Shown here: one piece after another, positions 18,971 to 28,017 of the stretch | Numbering within the stretch: position 1 is the stretch's first letter | Layout: each line of letters starts with the position of its first letter | Source of the DNA: Actinopolyspora mzabensis | Lineage (GTDB): Bacteria > Actinomycetota > Actinomycetes > Mycobacteriales > Pseudonocardiaceae | DNA length: 64,000 bases | Direction of reading: 5' to 3' | Assembly (NCBI RefSeq): GCF_900101095.1 | Contig: NZ_FNFM01000004.1 | Coordinates: forward strand, 1 to 64,000 | Notes under the pieces: generated by a model | The model's input: the letters and a program-made list of their open reading frames with translations, nothing else | Databases searched by the model: none | Told to the model about the DNA's origin: nothing | Program-made: the position numbers and the translations under genes

Positions 18971-20632
18971 ATGTTACGTCGTAGCCGAAGAGTTGGCGCG
19001 GCTTTTGTCGGGATCCTCGGGCTGGGGCTGTTGACCGCTCCGGCGGGGGCGGCCGAGCAACAACCACAGCCGGTTACCGCCGGCGCGTTGCCCACCCCGC
19101 AGACGGACGGGATCGTGCTGTCGATGGCGATCGTGGGCGATACCGTCTACGCGGGCGGTCACTTCAGCAAGGCCCGTCCCGCCGGGGTCTCTCCGGGAGG
19201 CGCCGGTGAGGTCGACCGGGATAACCTGTTGGCCTTCGACATCCGGACCGGGCAGCTGCTCGACTGGTCCCCCTCGGTGACCTCCACAGCGTTCGAATCC
19301 AGCGCGGATCCCGGTCCGCTGTGCGACTCGCTCGGCGATGACCGCTGGCGATGCGACACGGTTTTCAACGTCACCGCCTCCCCCGACGAGAGCAGGGTTT
19401 ACGTCGGGGGTGACTTCGACCGGATCAACGATCGGTGGCGTTCCAGAGTGGCTTCCTTCGACGCGGCCGACCGCACCCTGGTGAACGGGTTCGACCCGAC
19501 GGTGGCAGGTCGCGTACGGGCTCTCTCGGTCACCGAGGACACCGTCTACATGGGAGGTGCTTTCGACAGTGTCGACGGCACCGATCGCACCAGGCTGGGC
19601 GCGGTGTCCACCGCAGGAGAGCTGTTGCCGTGGAACCCCACCGCCGACGCTACTGTCCACAGTATCTCGGCAGTGCCGGCACAGCAGCGCACGCTCATCG
19701 GCGGTGCCTTCGACAGTGTCAACGGGCAGGCCCACTCCGCACTGATGGCCGTCGACGACACCACCGGCGCGAACGTCTCCTGGCAGTGGGAGGCTCCCAC
19801 TGCCGAGGACGTGGTCACCGACATCGACACCGACGGGAACGGCCGTGCCTACTTCGGCGCCTACAACTGGAACGCCGACGGCCCAGTTCGCTTCGAGGGC
19901 CGTGGTGCCGTGCGCATCGACAACGGTGCCACTGTCTGGATGGACGGGTGCTACGGCGACACCCAGTCGGTCGCCGTGTCCGGGGGCGTGGTCTACTCGG
20001 CGTCCCACACGCACTCCTGTGCCGCGCTCGGGGCGTTTCCCGAGGACGGGGTGATCGATTACCAGCGGTTGACCGCGGAGAGCACGGCCGTGGCCGGTAC
20101 CGCGGCTGCCAACCCGAACCACGTGGAGGAGGGAGATCCCGTTCCCGCGTTGCTGCCCTGGTTGCCCAACACCGACGGTGGGCCGGCGGACAGCCCCTGG
20201 CAGAACGGGACGTGGACGATCGAGGCGAGTTCGGACTACGTCGTCGTCGGTGGTGAGTTCACCACCGTCAACGGCACGCAGCAGCAGTCGTTGACCAGGT
20301 TCGCGGCGCGTTCGGTGCCGGAAGCGGTCAACAACGGTCCCCAGGTGCCGTTCCGGGCCCCGGACGTACAGCGGCAGTGGCCCAGCGGAGACGTCACGAT
20401 CGAGTGGACCGGAACCTGGGACGCCCAGAACCGCGCCATTCGTTACGAAGTGGTGCGGGTCGGTGCGTCCGAGCCGATCCACACGGTGACGAAGGAGTCC
20501 TGGCCGTGGTCGCGGCCCACCATGCGGTTCACCGATACCCAGGCTCCCGACGGTAGTACGGAGTACTGGATCAGAGCCGTCGACGCCGACGGGGCGGCCA
20601 TCGGTTCGCCACGGGGCGGCACGGACTGGTGA
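18971..20632 (+). CDS. Secreted repeat protein, propeller-like, unknown function
   Basis: 553 residues with a Sec signal peptide (MLRRSRRVGAAFVGILGLGL, cleavage probably after the AGA of PAGA near residue 28). At least five copies of a V-Y-x-G-G-x-F motif are seen: VYAGGHFSKA, VYVGGDFDRI, VYMGGAFDSV, TLIGGAFDSV and VVVGGEFTTV, spaced irregularly. This fits a beta-propeller or delta-60-like repeat domain over residues 45-450. The C-terminal 90 residues (VTIEWTGTWDAQN onwards) look like an Ig/fibronectin-type domain. The Shine-Dalgarno AAGGAG lies inside the end of the glycosyltransferase gene. Its place suggests an extracellular partner of the polysaccharide, but the role is unknown. Confidence 0.75.
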   Translation: MLRRSRRVGAAFVGILGLGLLTAPAGAAEQQPQPVTAGALPTPQTDGIVLSMAIVGDTVYAGGHFSKARPAGVSPGGAGEVDRDNLLAFDIRTGQLLDWSPSVTSTAFESSADPGPLCDSLGDDRWRCDTVFNVTASPDESRVYVGGDFDRINDRWRSRVASFDAADRTLVNGFDPTVAGRVRALSVTEDTVYMGGAFDSVDGTDRTRLGAVSTAGELLPWNPTADATVHSISAVPAQQRTLIGGAFDSVNGQAHSALMAVDDTTGANVSWQWEAPTAEDVVTDIDTDGNGRAYFGAYNWNADGPVRFEGRGAVRIDNGATVWMDGCYGDTQSVAVSGGVVYSASHTHSCAALGAFPEDGVIDYQRLTAESTAVAGTAAANPNHVEEGDPVPALLPWLPNTDGGPADSPWQNGTWTIEASSDYVVVGGEFTTVNGTQQQSLTRFAARSVPEAVNNGPQVPFRAPDVQRQWPSGDVTIEWTGTWDAQNRAIRYEVVRVGASEPIHTVTKESWPWSRPTMRFTDTQAPDGSTEYWIRAVDADGAAIGSPRGGTDW

Positions 20633-20641
20633 GCGATTGTC

Positions 20642-20677
20642 ACCGGCCCGATCCGCCCCCGGGCGGATCGGGCCGGT
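20642..20677. terminator. Strong bidirectional terminator
   Basis: A 36-base perfect inverted repeat with 17-bp arms and a 2-base centre (CCGGCCCGATCCGCCC arm) sits exactly between the converging propeller-protein and beta-helix genes, 10 and 5 bases from their stops. It should stop transcription in both directions. Confidence 0.85.
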
Positions 20678-20681
20678 CCGC

Positions 20682-22496
20682 TCAACTCCCGCGGGCTCCG
20701 GGGTCGGTCAGCAGCCCCACATCCGGACGTCGGTACGCGGGCACGCCGAGTTCCTCTGCGACATCCTCCGGTAGCGGGCGTCCGGCCCTGAACCCCACCG
20801 CCCCGTCACGCAGCCGGAAGTCCCCGCCTTCCGGCGCGCGGAACGGGTGACGCTCGGTGCGCTTCGAAGTGCTGTGCTCGCCCTGTCCGGTTGCCTCGGT
20901 CAGTTCGGCCAGCGACTCGAACCGGCTGTTCTCGTCGTCACCGTGGTACCACTCCGCGAGGTAGGGCTCGTTGCCCCGCAGGTAGACGTTTCCGTCGCTG
21001 CGCGACACGAAAGCAGGGGTGCGCACGTCCGCTGCTTTGTCGCCGCCCATCCTGATGAACGGTTCGTCGCGAGCGGTTCCCGCGAAGAGGTTGTTCACGA
21101 TCTCGGTGTCGGCTGTGATCCAGCTCTGGCCCAGTTGGTGGCTGTAGGGATCGGAGGAGGGCGGGCGCGGATCGTTGTAAATCCCCAGGGAACCGTGATT
21201 CCGCCAGAACGTGTTGTTGCGGAATCCGACGTGGTCGGCGCTGGAGATCTTCACACCGAACCGGTCGTTGTGCGAAACCAGGTTCGAGGCGAACAGGGCT
21301 CGCGAGGACACCTCGTAGTAGAAGCCGTGTTTGGCGTTGTCACGTGTGGTGTTGTGCACGACAGTCGCGTCGGTGCAGCCCAGGTCGCACCACCAACCGG
21401 TGCCGATGTTGTTCACGAACGAGTTGTGCTCGATCAGCGCGCCCCGGGTGCGGGTCATCTTCACGCCACCTGCCCCGATGGCGGGCCCGGAGAGGGCGAA
21501 TCGCTCCCGGTTGTTTCGCACCACCCGGTTGTCCACAAGGCGTACGTCGTGCGCCTTGTTCGACATCAGCCCCACCAGACCGTTGTCGGCCATGATGTTG
21601 CCGTCCACTTCGGCGTTCGGGGCGAACACGGCCACCCCGCTGGATGCCGACCACGCGAACGCGTTGTCGCGCAGCACGACATCGGCGGCGTTGACCACCA
21701 CCATCGCGCCTTTCCTGCCGTATTCCTGCCGGGAGGCGTAATGCGCGATCCCTACACCGAGCAGCCTGCTGCCCGCCGCGCGTGAGCCGTCGAACTGCAG
21801 CAGCCACGGATGCACACTCGCCTCGACGGTTTTGCCGGTCGGGTCGGAGCCCAACAGCAGGGTGTTGTCACCGGTGTCGACGTGGAAGGTACCCGGGCTG
21901 ACCTCCTCGCGCTCGGCCACCTGGCGCAACGGTTCCCCGTCCAGGAAGACCATGTCCGGCAGGCCGGCGTTCGGATGCTGGGAATCGATTATCTTCGGCA
22001 GGAAGCAGTCCCGACAGTAACCCGGTGACCAGTCCCGGTGCAGCCATCCCCGTTCGGTGCGGGTCCAGTCCGCGACGACCTCACTGCCCTTCAACCACAC
22101 CTGTTCACCGGGGAAGGATCTGATCCGCAACCGTTTCCGCACGATTCCCACACTCTCCCGGTACGTTCCCTCGCGGAGCACGATCGTCGAGGGTGAGCCT
22201 GCCCTGTCCACCGCCGCCCAGAGAGTGCGCAACGGTGCTTGCCTGGTGCCCGCGGCGTCGTCGGAGCCATCGGTGGCCACGAACAGCGCGTCCGGGGAGA
22301 CCGGTGCGGTCGTGCCGGGAATCGTGGGGAGCGGGGAGGCGTCGGGGAGCGGATGCCTGCCCACCGGTTCCGCCGTTCCGGAATTGGTCCTTACCAGGAT
22401 TCCCGCGAGTACGGCCGCGGCGCACAGCAGGATCGCTCCCGAGGCGATGACGAGTCGGTTTCGGTGTTTCTTCGTGCGCGGAACCAGCGGAAACAT
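20682..22496 (-). CDS. Membrane-anchored right-handed parallel beta-helix protein
   Basis: 604 residues. A basic start (MFPLVPRTKKHRNR) and one hydrophobic segment (about 15-35) suggest an N-in single-pass anchor or uncleaved signal. From residue 70 the protein opens LFVATDGSDDAAGTRQAPLRTLWAAVDRA, the DUF1565/NosD-like entry of pectate-lyase-type beta-helices, followed by PbH1-like repeats such as NTFWRNHGSLGIYNDP and NSFVNNIGTGWWCDLG. Two cysteine pairs (YCRDC and WWCDLGC) may form disulfides. Such proteins often cut or modify polysaccharides; a lyase or epimerase acting on the product of this locus is plausible but unproven. Confidence 0.8.
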   Translation of the reverse strand: MFPLVPRTKKHRNRLVIASGAILLCAAAVLAGILVRTNSGTAEPVGRHPLPDASPLPTIPGTTAPVSPDALFVATDGSDDAAGTRQAPLRTLWAAVDRAGSPSTIVLREGTYRESVGIVRKRLRIRSFPGEQVWLKGSEVVADWTRTERGWLHRDWSPGYCRDCFLPKIIDSQHPNAGLPDMVFLDGEPLRQVAEREEVSPGTFHVDTGDNTLLLGSDPTGKTVEASVHPWLLQFDGSRAAGSRLLGVGIAHYASRQEYGRKGAMVVVNAADVVLRDNAFAWSASSGVAVFAPNAEVDGNIMADNGLVGLMSNKAHDVRLVDNRVVRNNRERFALSGPAIGAGGVKMTRTRGALIEHNSFVNNIGTGWWCDLGCTDATVVHNTTRDNAKHGFYYEVSSRALFASNLVSHNDRFGVKISSADHVGFRNNTFWRNHGSLGIYNDPRPPSSDPYSHQLGQSWITADTEIVNNLFAGTARDEPFIRMGGDKAADVRTPAFVSRSDGNVYLRGNEPYLAEWYHGDDENSRFESLAELTEATGQGEHSTSKRTERHPFRAPEGGDFRLRDGAVGFRAGRPLPEDVAEELGVPAYRRPDVGLLTDPGARGS

Positions 22497-22534
22497 CTCG
22501 GGTTGGCCTCATCGGGTAGTCGTGTGCTGCTCGG

Positions 22535-22963
22535 TCAGCCGCCGGGACACTCGGGTACCGAGATCCGGTCACGGAGGGCAGTGCTGGACACGTGTGCGGT
22601 GTACGGGAAGTACACGATTCTGACTCCCACGGCTCCCAGCCTGCTCTCCAGGTCCTCGCCCCGTTCGGTGTCCTTCCAGTCATCACCCTTGACCAGGACG
22701 TGGAAACCGACCTTCCGCCATGCCAGGAACTTGTCCAGATGGGGGTCGGCCACCGCCTCGTCCACGTGCCGGACGCTCGCGACGATCTCGAGTCGTTCCT
22801 CGAACGGAACGACGGGATGCCTGGCTTTGGCGCGCAGTATCATCTCGTCGGTTGCGACACCGGCGACGAGCCGGTCGCAGATCGAACGCGCTCGCTGCAG
22901 AATCCGGAGGTGGCCGATGTGGAACATGTCGTAGGCACCGGGCGCGTATCCGATCACCGGCAT
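22535..22963 (-). CDS. TagD-like cytidylyltransferase (glycerol-3-phosphate cytidylyltransferase-type)
   Basis: 142-residue nucleotidyltransferase. GAYDMFHIGHLRIL carries the HIGH motif at residues 15-18; LVKGDDWKD and SSTALRDRI occupy the other family positions. Size and motifs fit TagD or the related ADP/CDP-forming enzymes that activate glycerol-3-phosphate or a sugar phosphate. ATG 22963 lies 2 bases after the TGA of the CDP-alcohol phosphotransferase gene, so translation is probably coupled. The natural reading is that one makes a CDP-alcohol and the other uses it, as in teichoic-acid-like or phospholipid-like modification of the polysaccharide. Confidence 0.85.
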   Translation of the reverse strand: MPVIGYAPGAYDMFHIGHLRILQRARSICDRLVAGVATDEMILRAKARHPVVPFEERLEIVASVRHVDEAVADPHLDKFLAWRKVGFHVLVKGDDWKDTERGEDLESRLGAVGVRIVYFPYTAHVSSTALRDRISVPECPGG

Positions 22964-22965
22964 GT

Positions 22966-23805
22966 TCACCTTCCCGAATCCGGGGGGCACAGTGCCCGCA
23001 TCTCGCGGAACCATTTCGGTAGTGCCAGACAGGCGAAACAGAGGTGTGCCGCGAACAACATCGTGTACACCGTCATGAAAGGAATCCTGTCGCCCAAAAG
23101 AATGAAGCATAAGCACAGCACTCCGTAGTCGGTCGGTGCGACCAGTAATGACTTGGTGACTCCCGACGAGGTGGAATTCGTCGACGATGCGGAGGACGGT
23201 TTCGAATGTGCGCGCCGCAACTGGTCGTTGAGAATCATGGCGAAGAACAACACGCTTTCGGTCACCGCGAAACCGAGCGGAACCAACAACCACGCGTGCG
23301 CCGTGTCCCCGAACCGAAACGTCGAAAGCAGCACCGCCAGGTGCAGCGTGGGGATCTTCGTGCTGTCGACGATGTGGTCCAACCATTCCCCGGCCGGATT
23401 TCCGCCACCCCGCAGTCTGGCCAGCTGCCCGTCCGCGGAGTCGAGCGCGTAACCGAGCAGCAGGGTCAGCGCGACGATCACACCCAGTGGACGGGAAGGA
23501 GGAACGGTGGCCAACCCGAGGATTCCACCGAACGTGAACACCGCGCTCATGGTGGTTACCTGGTTGGGGGTGAACCCGGCCGGATACGCCGCGGCGGCGA
23601 GGTAACCGCCCGCCTTGCGGTTGATGAACCTGGAGTACGCGGGTGCTCCGCCGGCCGACTTCTGCGCTCCGGGGAGGCGGTGTAACGCTTCCCGAAACGC
23701 CGAGTCGGCCCGATCGTTCCCGGGCCGGGAACCACTCCGTAAGGCAGGTCCGCGCACAGGATCTCCTTCGTCGAAGGTACTCGTAGCTCTGTCCGAATGC
23801 ATCAC
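22966..23805 (-). CDS. CDP-alcohol phosphatidyltransferase family membrane enzyme
   Basis: 279-residue membrane protein. The catalytic signature DSADGQLARLRGGGNPAGEW then LDHIVDS gives the full D-G-x2-A-R-x8-9-G-x3-D-x3-D motif at about residues 121-146, so it should be active. About six hydrophobic segments follow a polar start of about 60 residues. The enzyme transfers a phosphoalcohol from a CDP-alcohol to an acceptor hydroxyl in the membrane. The acceptor may be a lipid or a lipid-linked sugar; the coupled TagD-like gene suggests CDP-glycerol or a related donor. The start could be the second Met, 3 bases downstream. Confidence 0.86.
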   Translation of the reverse strand: MMHSDRATSTFDEGDPVRGPALRSGSRPGNDRADSAFREALHRLPGAQKSAGGAPAYSRFINRKAGGYLAAAAYPAGFTPNQVTTMSAVFTFGGILGLATVPPSRPLGVIVALTLLLGYALDSADGQLARLRGGGNPAGEWLDHIVDSTKIPTLHLAVLLSTFRFGDTAHAWLLVPLGFAVTESVLFFAMILNDQLRRAHSKPSSASSTNSTSSGVTKSLLVAPTDYGVLCLCFILLGDRIPFMTVYTMLFAAHLCFACLALPKWFREMRALCPPDSGR

Positions 23806-24220
23806 CCGGATCCGGGCGGGCTGTTATCGAATCGATGTTTCCGAGGAGCGTTCACTCGAGAAGTCGGAGAAATCGCCGGGTGCTCCGAGCGGGCGGAAAC
23901 TTCGCGATTCGTCAGACTCTCGGACGTGTCCGGATACTCGTCAAGTGGGCGCCGTTCGTTACACCGTTATCGTAATCATGGTGTTCGCCTCGGGGAGTGA
24001 CACCGTGACCCACACCCGGCGTAAGCTCTCCCGCGGAGCACGCCGACCGGCACGTTGTTCGGACACTTCGGACCGGTTGGACGAGATAATCGTCCGCTCG
24101 CGGGTCGGGGACCCGCGGAGGCTATCGTGATCGGTGTCGCCGTACCCGTGCCTGTCGGCGCGGTGACCAGCTCGATCGTGACCGTCTCCGGTGGCCGCTC
24201 ACGCGTCGAATGGAGCTCGT
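23806..24220. other. Intergenic region, divergent promoters of the polysaccharide locus
   Basis: 415 bases between the start of the CDP-alcohol enzyme gene and the Wzz-like gene. It holds one clear hairpin, CGCGGGTC/GACCCGCG at 24099-24117 with a GGG loop, 104 bases before the Wzz-like start. No ORF with coding character is seen. It should contain promoters for both strands, but no site is strong enough to name. Confidence 0.4.
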
Positions 24221-25759
24221 ATGAATGAACCCCTGCCCGCGCCGAACATTCTCGGCGCGTTATGGCGCTATCGATTGAGTTCGCTCGGGATCGTCCTCGG
24301 CACCGTGCTTGTCAGCGTCCTCGTCGCGCTAACCGTGGGTAGTGCCGGAGTGGCCGAGGCCCGCATCGTGCTCAAGGCCCCCGATTCGGCGCAGGCGCTG
24401 GGTTTCGAGGTCACCAGCGAATCGGGGTTCGTGCGCTATGTCAACCAGCGTGCGCTGTTCGTGACCTCCGATCGCACGCTGGGGGCCGCCCGGAAACGGC
24501 TCGGCGGGCAGGAGACGATCAAGGAACTGCGTGAGGCGGTCACCGCCAAGGCCTCCGACAACGGCGACTCGATTCTCGTGCGGGTCGACATCGGCGATGC
24601 CGAGCGGTCCACCGAGATCGCCAACGCCGTCGTGACCGCCTACCAGCGAGAGTCCAAGGCCGAGGTCTCCGCGGCGGCGGACGAGGCGTTGCAGGCGCTG
24701 CGCAACCGACGCGAGCAGTTGGTTGCCGACGTCGCCGAATCGGGTTCCGGCGTGGATGCCGCCTCCAGCCGCACCATCAGCGAGTTGGACCAGCGCATAA
24801 CCGAGATCAGGATCGCCTCCGACCAGTTCGGCGATGGTGTGTCCTTTGTCGACAGGGCTGTTACCGACTCCTCGGGCGTCATCACCGCCCTGCTGCGTGA
24901 CGCGCTCGTCGGATTCGCGGTGGGAGTGCTGTTGGCCGCGACGGTCGCCTGGGCGCGTGCCGATCGCAACCGTAGGGTGCGCGATGCCGCGGACCTCGCG
25001 CGGTTGTCCGACGAACCGCTGCTGGGCGAGGTGGAAGCGCTCGGCGAGGGAGAGACCGCTCGGTTGCACAACCTGGTGGTTCCGCCGCTCGGGTCCTACC
25101 GTCTCGTTTCCTCGGTACTGCGCAACACCGTCCGAGGTGGGTTGGTGGCTGTCACGGGAGTCTCCGCCGGGGACGGCGCCACCACGACGGTGCTGCAGGT
25201 GGCGGGAGCCGCCGCACGGGACGGTCTCCGGGTGCTGGTGGTGGACGCTGCTGTTCGGACCCGGGAACTCTCGCACAACGTCGCGTTGCAGAACGACTGG
25301 TACGGCATGGCCCCCATCGCCACCGGCGCGGCGACCGTGCACGCCTCCACCAGGGTCATCGAGGTGGGGCCCGGTATCGAGTTCCGCGTCATCCCGGCCG
25401 GGCGTGCCAGCGAGGGAGCTCCCGACTACTTCCGTTCCTCGCTGTTGCGCAGAGCGATGGTGGAGGCCCGGGGTGGTTACGATCTCGTGCTGGTCGATCT
25501 GCCGCCGCTGGAGTCCGCACCGGAGGTCAGTGCCCTGGTCCCCGCCGCGGACGGAGTCGTGCTCACCGTCCGCAAGGAACGTTCCGTCGCCGCGCTGCGC
25601 AGGGCACGGGAACGGATCGAGCTGCTGGGAGGCAAGATCGCCGGTTACGTTTTCACCTTCGCTTCCCAGAGCTCGCCGACTACGGCGCAGCCCACCGAAC
25701 AGCAGGGCGAGGCGCAGGGGCGAGTTTCCGCTACAACCGTTCACCGGGGTGGACAGTGA
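24221..25759 (+). CDS. Wzz/BY-kinase-like chain-length regulator with degenerate ATP site
   Basis: 512 residues. Two membrane segments (about 21-42 and 224-244) bracket an extracytoplasmic Wzz-type domain with coiled-coil-forming helices. The cytoplasmic C-terminal half resembles bacterial tyrosine kinases: Walker A region GVSAGDGATTT (about 312-322), Walker A-prime VLVVDAAVR and Walker B YDLVLVDLPPLES. The Walker A lysine (G-x-G-K-S/T) is Ala here, and no Tyr cluster is present in the C-terminal tail (QPTEQQGEAQGRVSATTV). It probably sets chain length together with the flippase and polymerase but not by ATP-dependent tyrosine phosphorylation. ATG 24221 has GGAG 5 bases upstream. It overlaps the flippase gene by GTGA. 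Confidence 0.85.
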   Translation: MNEPLPAPNILGALWRYRLSSLGIVLGTVLVSVLVALTVGSAGVAEARIVLKAPDSAQALGFEVTSESGFVRYVNQRALFVTSDRTLGAARKRLGGQETIKELREAVTAKASDNGDSILVRVDIGDAERSTEIANAVVTAYQRESKAEVSAAADEALQALRNRREQLVADVAESGSGVDAASSRTISELDQRITEIRIASDQFGDGVSFVDRAVTDSSGVITALLRDALVGFAVGVLLAATVAWARADRNRRVRDAADLARLSDEPLLGEVEALGEGETARLHNLVVPPLGSYRLVSSVLRNTVRGGLVAVTGVSAGDGATTTVLQVAGAAARDGLRVLVVDAAVRTRELSHNVALQNDWYGMAPIATGAATVHASTRVIEVGPGIEFRVIPAGRASEGAPDYFRSSLLRRAMVEARGGYDLVLVDLPPLESAPEVSALVPAADGVVLTVRKERSVAALRRARERIELLGGKIAGYVFTFASQSSPTTAQPTEQQGEAQGRVSATTVHRGGQ

Positions 25760-27027
25760 CCTCGTACCGAGCTCCCGGCTGGCTTCGTGGCCAGGTTCGG
25801 GACGGTGTGGCCGGAGTGGCGGCACAGGGGATCACCGCCGCCACCAGCCTGCTGGTCCAGTTGGTCGCGGCCGTTTCGCTGGGACTCTCCCAGTACGGTG
25901 TCTTCGCGGTGTTGCTCGCCATGCTCGTCGGAGCCAACGCGCTCTACATCGGCTTCGTCTGCGACAGCTTCACAGTTTTCGACCGGCACGAACCCCGCTA
26001 TCGTGCGGCACTGGTCAGCGCGGCGTTGCTGGTGGCCGCGTTGTGCGTGTCGGGAGCGTTGCTCCTGGCACTGACGTTCTCCGGGGGTGGGATCCGCCTG
26101 GCCGTCCCGTACGCGCTGCTGGTGGGCTGCAAACTGGCCGCCGAAACCGTACGCAGACTGTTCGTGGTCCGGGTCTCCTTTCGCGCCCTGCTGCTCAACG
26201 ACGTGGGTTCGCTTGCCGTCACCGCGTCGGCGCTGCCGGTACTGCTGGCGGTGAGTGGGGAACCCACTCCGGAGGTGCTGCTCGGAGCGATGTGCTGCGG
26301 CGCGTTCGCCGCGGTAGTACTCGGGCTGTGGCAGTTGCCCGGTTCCGAGTGGCGCGGTCTGCGCCCTGGGGGCGCCGAATTGCCGGGACTGGCCCGGTTC
26401 GCGGTGTGGCGCGCTTTGCAGTCCGGGTTGCGTCCGCTGACGTTGCTGGCAGCCAGGCTGTTGGTGGCCGCGTTGATTTCCACGGCGGCTGTGGGCGTGC
26501 TCGAACTCGCCCGGTTGGTGGTCGCTCCGGTACAGGTCGTGATCAACGGTTCGGGAAGCCTGCTGCTGGGCAAGTTGGCGGCACGTGAGCGGGGTGGTGA
26601 TCGGCGTGATCCGCGTCTGATCGGAAAGGCCGCCTGGTCGCTGTGCGGTGGAACGGTCGTCGCGGGATTGCTGTCCGCGGTGCTGGCCCTGCTGCTCGCT
26701 CCTCCGCTGTTCGGCAGGAGTGTCGATGCCGGGGCCGTGTTCGGTTGGGTCGGCTACCTCGCCTGCTGGGGAGCGGGACTGCCCTATGCCACCGAGCTCG
26801 TAACCCGCCGCATGTCCCGTGCGGTGTTCCTCCCCCGGTTGGCTGACTCGGTCGTGGGGCTGGGCGTGGCCACCACGGCGCTGGCGCTCGACGCCCCGGT
26901 TGCCGTGCTGCCCTGGGCGCTGGCATTGGGCGGTGGGTATGCCGTGTACCGGCTGCGTACGTTGGTCCGGTCCGAACCGGTGCCCCTGGCTGCCGCGACG
27001 GAGCCGGGGAGCTCCCACGCCCGGTGA
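25756..27027 (+). CDS. Polysaccharide flippase-like membrane protein (MOP superfamily, Wzx type)
   Basis: 423-residue polytopic protein with 11-12 hydrophobic segments and few charged loops. It has the general pattern of Wzx/MATE-like flippases (two bundles of six helices; Arg-rich loop RLIGKAAWSL between them) but no sharp signature. GTG 25756 overlaps the Wzz-like stop as GTGA, so the two are cotranslated. It would move the finished lipid-linked repeat unit to the outer face for the polymerase. Assignment rests on topology plus context. Confidence 0.72.
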   Translation: MTSYRAPGWLRGQVRDGVAGVAAQGITAATSLLVQLVAAVSLGLSQYGVFAVLLAMLVGANALYIGFVCDSFTVFDRHEPRYRAALVSAALLVAALCVSGALLLALTFSGGGIRLAVPYALLVGCKLAAETVRRLFVVRVSFRALLLNDVGSLAVTASALPVLLAVSGEPTPEVLLGAMCCGAFAAVVLGLWQLPGSEWRGLRPGGAELPGLARFAVWRALQSGLRPLTLLAARLLVAALISTAAVGVLELARLVVAPVQVVINGSGSLLLGKLAARERGGDRRDPRLIGKAAWSLCGGTVVAGLLSAVLALLLAPPLFGRSVDAGAVFGWVGYLACWGAGLPYATELVTRRMSRAVFLPRLADSVVGLGVATTALALDAPVAVLPWALALGGGYAVYRLRTLVRSEPVPLAAATEPGSSHAR

Positions 27028-27045
27028 AGCGTCGACACCGGACGT

Positions 27046-27077
27046 GTGCGGCCCCGGTTCCTCACTCGGGGCCGCAC
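27046..27077. terminator. Terminator between converging flippase and PEBP genes
   Basis: GTGCGGCCCCG (27046-27056) pairs with CGGGGCCGCAC (27067-27077), an 11-bp perfect stem with a 10-base loop, lying between two converging genes. It probably acts in both directions. Confidence 0.75.
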
Positions 27078-27114
27078 TACGGTTGATCCGTGCCAATCGC
27101 ACGCGAAGAACGGT

Positions 27115-27660
27115 TCAGTGCGCGTAGGTCGGTGCGATCACGGCACGCCCCAGGGTGTGGAAGGCGAGCATGAAGTTGACCACGGCCGGAGTGGCGGTGC
27201 TGTCGACACCGAGCTGCTCACTGTCGACGGCGTTCACCGCGAAGTAGTACCGGTGTGGACGGTCGCCCTCCGGGGGAGCCGCACCACCGAACGCCTGCTC
27301 GCCCACGTCGTTGCGCACGTGGAAGGCGCCCTTCGGTACGCCGGTACCGCTTCGGTCGCCCGCGCCGGTCGCCAGTTCGGTGACCGAGGCAGGGACGTCG
27401 ACGAGCACCCAGTGCCAGAACCCACCTGGGATGGGGGCGTCCGGGTCGAAGCAGGTGATCACGAAGCTCTTCGTGCTCTCGGGGAAGCCGTGCCAGGAAA
27501 GCTGCGGCGAGATGTTGTCGCCACCGGCCCCCATACCGTCGTACGCGTGGGCCTTGGACATGGGTTGGCCATCGGTTACGTCCTTCGAGGTGACCGTGAA
27601 CGACGGCACTTCGGGCAGCAGACTGTAGGGATCGGGATCGATGGGACGCTCCAGGCTCAT
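27115..27660 (-). CDS. YbhB/YbcL-type PEBP family protein
   Basis: 181-residue phosphatidylethanolamine-binding-protein fold, cytoplasmic (no signal peptide). Family signatures: [39 protein letters not shown] (ligand-site Asp and His) and [20 protein letters not shown] followed by [11 protein letters not shown]. Bacterial members are often called Raf kinase inhibitor-like; their natural ligand and role are poorly known. It is monocistronic and ends against the terminator shared with the flippase gene. Confidence 0.92.
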   Translation of the reverse strand: MSLERPIDPDPYSLLPEVPSFTVTSKDVTDGQPMSKAHAYDGMGAGGDNISPQLSWHGFPESTKSFVITCFDPDAPIPGGFWHWVLVDVPASVTELATGAGDRSGTGVPKGAFHVRNDVGEQAFGGAAPPEGDRPHRYYFAVNAVDSEQLGVDSTATPAVVNFMLAFHTLGRAVIAPTYAH

Positions 27661-28017
27661 TGCGTCTACCCTTCTCGTCGATCGGATTTCGGTACACCTC
27701 GGCCGGAATCGCCGTTCCTCGGTGACCGGCCGCTTCCACCGTAATCATCGCTCTTGCTTCGATCGTGGGCACTCCCGCCGAGTTCCCACCGCCCCGCTCC
27801 GGTTTCGGTGCTGCGCCGGAAACGCCATTTTGTAGCTCGATCAGGTGAGTCGCCGTCCAATGTCGGCCTGCTGCTGAGCTCTCGGCAGCCGGGTCGTAGA
27901 CACTGGCCGCGACGGACCGGTTACGAACCACCATCAATGCGCGAAACCCGGTAATCGTTTTCCGTTGCCCCTCGGACCACGGTTCCGGAAGACGGTGACC
28001 GCTACAGGGAGCTTTGA
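27661..28017. other. Divergent intergenic region, PEBP / serine protease
   Basis: 357 bases between divergent starts. AGGGAG at about 28005-28010 is the Shine-Dalgarno of the protease gene. Apart from that I see no ORF, long repeat or convincing promoter. Confidence 0.4.

Noticed and set aside
24221-25759. Calling the Wzz-like protein an active tyrosine kinase
   Set aside because: The Walker A lysine and the C-terminal tyrosine cluster are both missing.
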